Shown in pieces: positions 56,166-64,000 of a stretch of DNA of 64,000 bases. Numbering within the stretch: position 1 is the first letter of the stretch; every line of letters begins with the position of its first letter. The notes beneath the pieces were generated by a model, which did no database searches, was not told the DNA's origin, and saw nothing but the letters and a program-made list of their open reading frames with translations. The position numbers and the translations under genes were made by a program. The DNA comes from Dryas octopetala (lineage: Eukaryota > Streptophyta > Magnoliopsida > Rosales > Rosaceae), in NCBI GenBank assembly GCA_963921425.1, contig OY992839.1, forward strand, positions 5,024,501-5,088,500, written 5' to 3'.

Positions 56166-58144
56166 ACGAGGGAACAAGGGAACAAGGGAGTCCATGAACA
56201 ACTAATCTGATCTCCCTGAGAAACATATATTATACCCTATTATACCCTTGGCAATTTGTAGAACCACAGGGTACTAAGTTCATACGGTAGGATCATGTAG
56301 AGAATTGAGAGGAGGATATCCGTCTGATATGGTTTGATGGGTTGATCTCAAGTTAGTACTTAGTAGCCTTCAATATTAAACTAGAGCATAATGGAGTAGA
56401 TTGATTTCTTCTGTTTGATTTTGCAGATGGCAATGGCTTACTGTATCTTCATTTCTATATATCTGTATGCATATATGTAACTATATCTATTCATATGTTT
56501 AAACTTCTATCTCTACTCGGTGTTGTTTAGTTCAGTTGATTATGTGCATTGGATGTATATGTACGCATTGGATCTATCTCTACTTTTAATGACTGGTGAA
56601 TGCTTTGTTGTCATGGTGGTTTTTGAAGAATTGAGAAGGTGATGAAAGATTTGCTCCTATTTCATTCTCTTAAGTTTACTACCATACTGTCTTTTCTTGA
56701 CTGAAATGAGAGCTTTCTTAATCTTGTATGGTCTGGCTACTGAATATCAGCTGTGTAACCACTTTACCATATTACGAGCATGGAAGAAGCCATCTCAAAC
56801 GTGCTTCAATAGTTATAGAACTAGAGGAACTAATTATTTTAACGTTTATGTGCTTCAGTCTTTTACTTGTTGTATGTTGTATATAACAAGTTCAGATTGA
56901 GCTTAAACATGAACAAAGGACCACACCGTTATATCCATTATTGAAGGGCATGCAAGTGTTGCCTATTTATGTTTGCTAGGGAATAGCTAACTTACTTTTT
57001 AGCATTCAAAAGTGGATGGTCCATACACACACTCACACATAAGGAGTGTTACCGTGTTACCTTTTAGCTGAATACCTTGTTTGGTACTTAAAAAATGACT
57101 TCACTTGCACACTCATTATAAGCAGCGTAGACAGTTGTTTTTAGAGTGTGAAAATAATATTTCCATCAAAAATACTAATATGTCAAATTTGGCACATACC
57201 ATTTATAGTAAATTATTAAAATGTCTATTTTAGAATCTTTTGTACAAAAAAAATTATAGAAAATTAGAATTAAATACCAAATTCTAATAATTTTTTTGTA
57301 TAGTATGAAGACCATATAATATTTCAATTGAACAACTAAATTTAAATGTAGTGTTTTAGATTAGGTCACAAACATGTTGGCCCCTTTGATTTGAGCATTT
57401 TTCATTTGACATTTTTGTCCTTTGGCCCACATATGATGGTTGTTAATTAAAATATATAAGGTTTTGACAAAACTGCCCTTGAGACTTTTATATTATCTTG
57501 AAAATTTACTAATGTAGTCTCAACTTCACATTTAGTTGTGACTGTACGACACTCACAACTTCAAGTTTAGTTATGACTGAACGACAATCACAACTTCAAG
57601 TTTAATTGTGACTGAACGACAGTTACATCTAAGTTGTGAGACAGTTACAGTTAAGTTGTGACTTAATTGAATTTTTTTTAGAAAAATTATACTACAATAT
57701 AGTATAAATAAAGATCAAAATAATATATATTATAATGGTGTGAGTTGTCTTTTTCAATTTATCAAGATAGTTACAGTTAAGTTGTGACTGAATTGATATA
57801 TTTTTTTAATACAATATAGTATAAATTAATGTAATATTTGTGATATAATATTATTTTTATTTTTTTATTATAATGACATATAATGTAATATTTGTAAATT
57901 TTAATACCTTTTACTTTATTATTTTGTTTAACTTTTCAACTAATACATAATCTAAAATACTATTTAATTTTGATACATAAACTAAAAAATTATTGAAATT
58001 TAATAATTAAAATTAATGGATCTAAAAAATTAATCAAAAAAGTTAAAATAATAAATAAGTTCATTTTGTACAAATAAAGTCCACATTTTGTACAAACAAA
58101 TTTACCTTATATTTTTTTTCAAGCTTTTTATTTTATTTTTAAAT
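56166..58144. other. MSL 3' flank and AT-rich spacer
   Basis: The 3' UTR probably extends a few hundred bases. The rest is AT-rich with a 35-bp tandem repeat (57521-57625) and TTAAGTTGTGACT motifs that continue it less regularly to about 57795. No gene seen. Confidence 0.55.
57521..57625. repeat. 35-bp tandem repeat, three copies
   Basis: Units start at 57521, 57556 and 57591, each beginning CAACTTCA and containing TTTAGTTGTGACTG-like sequence and ACGACA. They differ by a few substitutions. Shorter related pieces follow. Confidence 0.85.
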
Positions 58145-58410
58145 TAAGCAAATTGCTATGTTGCACTGTTCGGCCACGTCGCCGGCAATGATTGCCCCGG
58201 TAGAGGCGGTCGTACTCGTGCATCAAGTTGTCCAAATCGTCGTCGTTGGTCACTGAGATCAAGGCATCGAGGTCCTCCCTGGGAAGCTGGTAGAACAACA
58301 TTTTGTTTCCGTCGCAGAGGGACGAGAGCTTGGAGATGAGGGCGTCCTCTCCTGCAAGGCCTTGGCTTATCTCGAGGCGCTCAAGCTCAAATCCGGCAAT
58401 CCCAACACTA
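58145..58410 (-). pseudogene. PB1-domain protein fragment
   Basis: The minus-strand frame reads ALISKLSSLCDGNKMLFYQL, then PREDLDALISVTNDDDLDNL and MHEYDRLYR, which is the C-terminal half of a plant PB1 domain with its acidic OPCA-like segment (NDDDLDNLMHEYDRL). The N-terminal half with the conserved basic cluster is missing. No ATG opens the frame (a TTG is the only candidate), and after the domain the sequence loses similarity and stops at about 58128. Intact plant relatives are several hundred residues long. I read it as a truncated relic just upstream of ATR. Confidence 0.7.
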
Positions 58411-58430
58411 GAGGATTGGCTTGGTACCAA

Positions 58431-58809
58431 TTTTTTACACTCGGGCCGGGTTGTGCTGTGGGTTCTAGGTCTGGGTTTAAAAAAAAAAAAAAAAAACCAA
58501 TTATGAAAAGATTAACATCAAAATTCGAGGATACATGCCGTCCTCCATTGGTACTGGTACATGCCCTTCTTGTGCCAAAATAAAACTAAAATAAAAAAAA
58601 AGAAAAGATAAGAAAGGCCGATTGTGAGCCCATATCCGAGTTAAATACGAACGTAGTGGGCCCAAGTACAAAGTGGGCCGAGCCCAATGGAGAGGGCGGC
58701 GGGTGACAGTGGCGCAGTGAGTCACAGTGTAGGTAATAGATTGTGAAGTTCACTTCGAAATTGGAGGGAAGAGAAAGAGAAAGGGAATGAGTTGAGTTGA
58801 GTTGAGGGA
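58431..58809. other. ATR promoter and 5' UTR
   Basis: Contains an A run (58480-58498), the site II cluster (58657-58687) and, just before the ATG, tandem GAGTTGAGTTGAGTTGAG (58787-58805). Confidence 0.55.
58657..58687 (+). promoter_or_regulatory. Site II-type (TGGGCC) motif cluster in the ATR promoter
   Basis: TGGGCC at 58657-58662 and 58674-58679, and the reverse motif AGCCCAA at 58681-58687, about 130-150 bp before the start codon. Such motifs bind TCP factors and are common in genes expressed in dividing cells, which would suit a replication-checkpoint kinase. Confidence 0.55.
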
Positions 58810-58974
58810 ATGTCGAACCTGTCGAGCCTCGTGCACGAGCTCCGAGAACGCATAGCAGCTTCCTCATCCACTCCTCCTAACAATGCCAACGACGACGTTT
58901 TGGAGGTCCGATTCCGCGCCGTCCTTCCCAACCTCCTTCATGCCTACGTCGTCCCCTCTCCCTCTGGTACACTT

Positions 58975-59010
<36 letters not shown>

Positions 59011-62000
59011 AACCCATCTTTAAGCTAAACTTAGCAAGTGATCGAATTTCCTTATGAACATGAACGCAATTTTTCATTGTCTACAGCGAATGAGAGAGAA
59101 GTGATAGCTGTACTGAAGCTCATCGCTCACACTGCGAGGAATTTTCCCGGAGTCTTTTACCATGGAAAGGCCAGCGCGATTCTTCCTCTGCTTGGTCGCA
59201 TATTGCCCTTCTTCGCAGAACCAGCGTTTCGGTGGGGGACTCAAAAAGTTAATCACTGTTAGGAAAATTATAAAACCTTGGAGAATTTCTTTGCTGGAAT
59301 TTTATTTTATTTTCGATTCATATATGCACCGAACTTTGTAACTCCAAGAAATAAAAAGTATAAAGTAATAATTTTTTTCCCTCTTTTTACAACCCAATAA
59401 AACATGTTATATAATTGGCATCATTAGTGTCTGTAGGTGAAAACTGCTTTAAAATTATATAATGTGGTCATTGCTATTGTTTTTTTGTTATGATCGTATT
59501 TGCTCGAGCATAATGTATGCCATTTCAGTTCTGGGCATGGAGTAATCTTTGAAACTGTTGGATCACTTTTATCCTTACTTCGTACTGGAGCGCGGGATGC
59601 GTACTGTCAGTTTTTCATTGATTCTATGCTCGTTGTTGAAGGTAAGGACACAAAGTTCTTCAACAAGCTGAGTATGATCACCTGTTCAAATATTTACCAA
59701 GTTCATTTGTTTTTTCATACTGGTCCGTTTATGGGATAGTTTGGATTCACTTTTTTTTTTAACTATCTTTGTGTTGGATAGGCAAAGTTTGCTTTTTTTT
59801 TTTTTTTTAATAAATAATTTTCCCTTTTAACTTCTGGAGAAACTGTCCTCACCTACCAACCACAATACGAAGTAAATAATAGAAAGAAAAAGGAAACCTT
59901 TCCACTCTTTCATGATATTAATAGTAGCTTTGTCTCATTGAACTTTATAAGCATACCAGGAAGCTAATATGTCTCTATCTTCATTCAGATCTTTTACATG
60001 TGGCATCAGTCTGTGCAGACATTTCAAATATTACAGAATCAACTAAAGTGACTTTAAAGTGTTTTTGTGAATCCTTCAATGCAATTTTTGATGATCCTGC
60101 TCATCTTGGAGATCTCCCGGCAAGTAATAAACCTATCAATGGCACTGGGATCTTGATTAACCTTACGGGCAAAGCAAGGTGGCAACCTTTTGCAACTTGG
60201 ATGATTAAACTTCTTGATAAATTCTTAACTGAAGCAACTCTGTATGTGGAAGGACTCATTAATGTGTCATTTGTCATGGCTGCATGTTCCCTCTTATGTT
60301 ATGGGGATGCTGATTTGCATATGGTGAGTAGGAATTGCTTTATGTTGGCATTATTAGTATATAATTCAAATTGTATGCACGTCGATGCAACTTGAAAGAA
60401 ATATATCAAAGCTGATGATGCTTTCAACTACTTCAGATTGATATAGTTTATGTTTAAGTAGTTTTGTTATACAAATTTCTAACTATTTGAATTTTATGTT
60501 AGGCATGTTTTGAATTTGCACGCATCGTTGGATCAGCGATAAATTTTGACATCATTCCTCATCAGAATATAATCCAGTCAATATCAACTATATTAAGTGA
60601 GGACAAAGAGGGGCTTCCTGTCTTTAGGTCTGTCTTTGCATGCTCAAAACTTGGTGTTCTTTGTTGTTAAAATTTTTATTTAAGAATGCGAAGTGAAAAT
60701 CACCCACTTGGAATGAACATTTGAAGCAACTCTTTTCTTCCTGTAACATTTATAATGCTATTTTGGTGTTTAAATTTTATGCTTTATTATGTAGTTTTAT
60801 CAGTGTCTTGTGGAGTTTCAGTGGAACTTTTTTCGTCACAAATTCACTGAGTGAAATGGACTTGTCTCAGAGATCGGTTTATACAAAATTTTGATGGATA
60901 GGTAGTGTGCGTGCTGCAGTGTTCAGAAGGTTTTTAAGTTCATGATTTGCATGAGACTGAACAGAAATGAATTAGGGCCATATAGATCTATGTTCGATTT
61001 AGAATTGTAATTGATGGTAATGTGCATGGTGTGCTTTGATAGATATCAAATATAGATAGGTCATGACGTTGCAAACTTGCAGGACATTTTTGTTGTCTGT
61101 TGGACTGTTTCTAAAAGTCATTGATGTTTTAGGCTTTGTGGCATTATACATTTTCTTTTCAGGGCATTTTATTTTGTTGTCTTTGGGGAATTTCAAATGA
61201 AATTCCTACATCAAGTATTGTTTGCAAATTATTACCTTGGTATGCTAACACTGGGCTTACACTGCAGAAACATGGTTTATGATTCGTCCATGGGTGGTTG
61301 CCTTGATGCGTTACACTCTTGTTGCCCTGAAGATGTTGTCAAGCTAACAGCTGCACATTTAGTCAATGTATTTCCTCATTCAATGAGGAGAACCAAAAGC
61401 CAGGAGCTTAAGGTTAGTATTAGTGTCCCATCTGTTGTCATTGAGCAAACTAAGTTTTTTCTTGTGAGCATTCCTGCCCTCTGGATTGCTATTTGAAGGA
61501 TTGATTTGTCCTAGGGACCCAAAAATATATATATATATTATATTTTTTTTTTCAGGTTGCATTGTGTAATGCATACATACGGATTGCAAAAATGTGCCCC
61601 CCTCATATCTGGAGGCCAGAATCTCTCGTTTATGTACTTTCTTGTCCAGAACCCTGCTTCTCTTTGATAGATTGCTTACAAGAAGCTCTCTCTATACTTG
61701 GTCCTGATCTTGTTGGACAGAGAATTATAAATAATACTCATCAAAGTTTTTCAACATTAAGTGATAAATCAACTGAGAACTCGAGGGTTGGAGAAAAAAG
61801 GCCTATTCAGGATGTGGATACTTTCAAGATTAAACGCCAAAAGGTAGATGAAGAAATCAGGAGTTCTGATTCTAATTTTCAGGTGGAACACAAGCGTACT
61901 CATATAGTTGCTTGTGAAAGAGAAGACTCTGCAAATTATATGCATAAATCACTTCTTTCTTTTGTTGAGTTTTTAAAATCTCCTGGTGTCAATCCTGATT

Positions 62001-64000
62001 CTTTAAGACCAGATGTCGCATTAACAGCTCTTAGCATCCTTTGCATTGCCTTCTGTAGATATCCAGAGACCAATCTGTCATTAAGCATCTTTCATGAGAT
62101 GTATGCATGGATACCCTGGATATGTCAGCAGGTATGTTGGCTAATATTGGTGAACTTATCATCAGCATACTCATTTTCACCTACTGCTAAATGAGAGTAT
62201 ATTATGTAGGCAAAACAAGGAAGTTCACTTGCACTTGATATTTCCGTCTACCTGGAAGGAATACACAGAATGTTGCTTCTACAAAGTAAGGAGATGGACC
62301 TAACTTCATTTAGAATTTTGAAAAATCTTGCTTTTGCAATTTTGATATGTTATCTTGGTTTTGGTTCTTAAATTTTATCAAGAAGATTGATAATCTTTCA
62401 TGACGGTTTCAATGCTTATCCCAAATGAAGGAAATTCTTTTTTTTTTTTTTTTTTTTAATAAGTATGTTGGTGTCTGGTTCTATGCTCCTCTCTCCCTCC
62501 CTAGTCCGGCCCCACACACACACACCCCCCCACACACACACAAACATCTTCCCTTGTTAAAAAAGTGCGAGATGAAGTATCATTACTTAGATTTTCTTCC
62601 TGTAGGGTTCTGGAGAGTGGTATGCTATTTATTGCAGTAGATTTTCTTGAGTCTGCTCTTTCTTTTATTAATAGTTCATTCTCTGGAGGTTTGGTTATTG
62701 AGTATTGGAGTTCTGTGCATATGCTGCTATTCCATCAATACCAATGTAAAATAATTTTATATTCTTATTCAGGTCCCTTAATCATGGAGATGCAGTTTGA
62801 AAATAAATATGTTGATCCAGACCTTATACATGTCCTTCTAAAGCTTCCCTGGACTGATTCTCTTGTAGTTACTGACCCTCATCAGCTGTGGAAAACAAAA
62901 TGTATCTCTGTCCAAGTTGCATGTAAACTTGGTCATAGCACAAGAACTGAAACACAGCTTGAAGTCTTGGATTTGAGCCTTAATGATGAACTCGAAGAAG
63001 TTATTATTGAAGCTATAATTTCGATGCCTGTGATCGTGATGTGGTCTGGTCTCAGTGTGCTATCACATATGTTCAGAAGGCTTAAGTAAGAGAACACTTC
63101 AAGTTATTTATTCTTTGTTATTCTAAGTAATATATGTGATTAGAAAAAGAGATCTTATAATGAAATATTACCATTTGGAGGCTTCATTAACTAAATAATA
63201 GAAAATTATGAAACTTCTGTTATTGCTTGAAGAATTGTATCACACAAATCCAAAAGAGTTATCATGGATGGCCACATGCAGGGAATCTTGCGTTTCTTAT
63301 TGTCTTGCATAAATTGCATTTATAGATTGCACTTACAGATGAAATCATCAAAGCTTTAATCATTCAGTTACGTTTTTCTCTCATACTTGCAGATTCTTGG
63401 GGGGAGAGAGACATGAGAAGGTTAAGAATGTTATTCCCTTTTCTCTTGGTTTTTTGGCATGTCTTTATGGATCTTGTGATGATGGCGATGACATAAATAG
63501 AAGTCATTGTAAATTATTTTTAAATATGAGAAATGAGAAACATAGTCAAACAGTGGATTATTTACTGCAAGGATTCTGGTGTTCAAAGTGTGACAGAAGT
63601 GTTGAACACAATACTGAGTTATATCCAAAAATCATACATCCGCCTGATATGCACTGCAGAGAAATTAGTTTAGATTGTAATTTTGTGCATCTACAGTCTC
63701 TATTTTTTGAACTTCTTTACGATGAATCATCAGAAGAGATTCAAGTTGCTTGTGTGACAAATATTCGCCGTATACTTGTGCATGGGGGCGTAGAGTGTCT
63801 GATTGAGTCAAGATTTGAATGGATTAAGTGTGTTGAATATTTGCTCCTTAATGGTAAGAAGGCCATAAGAGATGCATTCTGCACTCAGATTGGTTCATTC
63901 CTTGACGATTCTATTTTGAGTTGCTTATTTCTCGATGAGGACATGTCAAATAAAAGTAAAGAACAAGAGTTTTTGAACATAATCAAGCATGCCTTGTCAG
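58810..64000 (+). CDS. ATR: Serine/threonine-protein kinase ATR, 5' part (runs off window)
   Basis: Predicted exons: 58810-58966, 59087-59231, 59529-59641, 59989-60323, 60503-60627, 61268-61412, 61556-62131, 62210-62285, 62773-63085 and 63393 to the window end, all in frame. The protein begins MSNLSSLVHELRERIAASSS, continues FRAVLPNLLHAYVVPSP and TARNFPGVFYHGKASAILPL, then SGHGVIFETVGSLLSLLR, which I recognise as the plant ATR N-terminus. What is visible is helical HEAT-repeat sequence (about 770 residues). The FAT, PI3K-like kinase and FATC domains must lie beyond 64000. With ATRIP, ATR senses RPA-coated single-stranded DNA and drives the replication-stress checkpoint, via SOG1 and WEE1 in plants. 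A CT microsatellite lies at the start of intron 1. No break is seen. Confidence 0.9.

Noticed and set aside
57521..57625. CRISPR-like array
   Set aside because: The units are contiguous without unique spacers and the genome is eukaryotic, so this is a minisatellite.

Overview
This is a plant nuclear window, almost certainly from a eudicot. Genes are split by many GT-AG introns. The intergenic DNA is AT-rich, with GA/TA microsatellites and many small inverted-repeat elements. The gene families are plant-specific (MINIYO, chloroplast GGPPS small subunit, ACT-domain Raf-like kinase, MSL channel, plant O-methyltransferase). I cannot name the species; a rosid would fit.

Layout, left to right. A truncated SKIP23-like F-box gene (minus, 1-418). 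MINIYO/RPAP1 (plus, 2172-9969, 10 exons). Three U4 snRNA genes (about 11072, 12299 and 16636), each with an upstream sequence element (USE), a TATA box at Pol II spacing and a 3' box. An O-methyltransferase (plus, 13803-15439) sits among them, followed by a decayed copy of its own 3' end. The GPI mannosyltransferase PIG-M/PNT1 (minus, 17419-19661). A GGPPS-family small subunit, GGR-type (plus, 21226-22704). F-box/LRR FBL10-like (plus, 25572-28149). A repeat-filled stretch (29010-36553) that is one tandem duplication. An ACT-domain kinase of the STY8/17/46 type (plus, 40674-48331, 16 exons). A mechanosensitive MSL channel (plus, 52261-56165). A PB1-domain gene fragment (minus, about 58145-58410). 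The 5' part of the checkpoint kinase ATR (plus, from 58810, running off the window).

The protein genes are ordinary housekeeping and regulatory loci and do not form a cluster or pathway. From memory, Arabidopsis has MINIYO, GGR and STY46 close together on chromosome 4, and FBL10 and MSL8 adjacent on chromosome 2. This window would then resemble the unsplit ancestral order.

The most interesting material is non-coding: the U4 cluster with a partly copied promoter; a tandem duplication with microhomology at its breakpoints, whose second copy keeps clean empty sites for transposons present in the first; at least five tiny poly(A)-tailed insertions with 11-14 bp target duplications; a nuclear fragment of the plastid trnT-GGU; and a LINE with a nested MITE inside a kinase intron. 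I found no evidence of an undescribed protein system. Exon boundaries were worked out by hand from splice signals and reading frame and should be treated as predictions.
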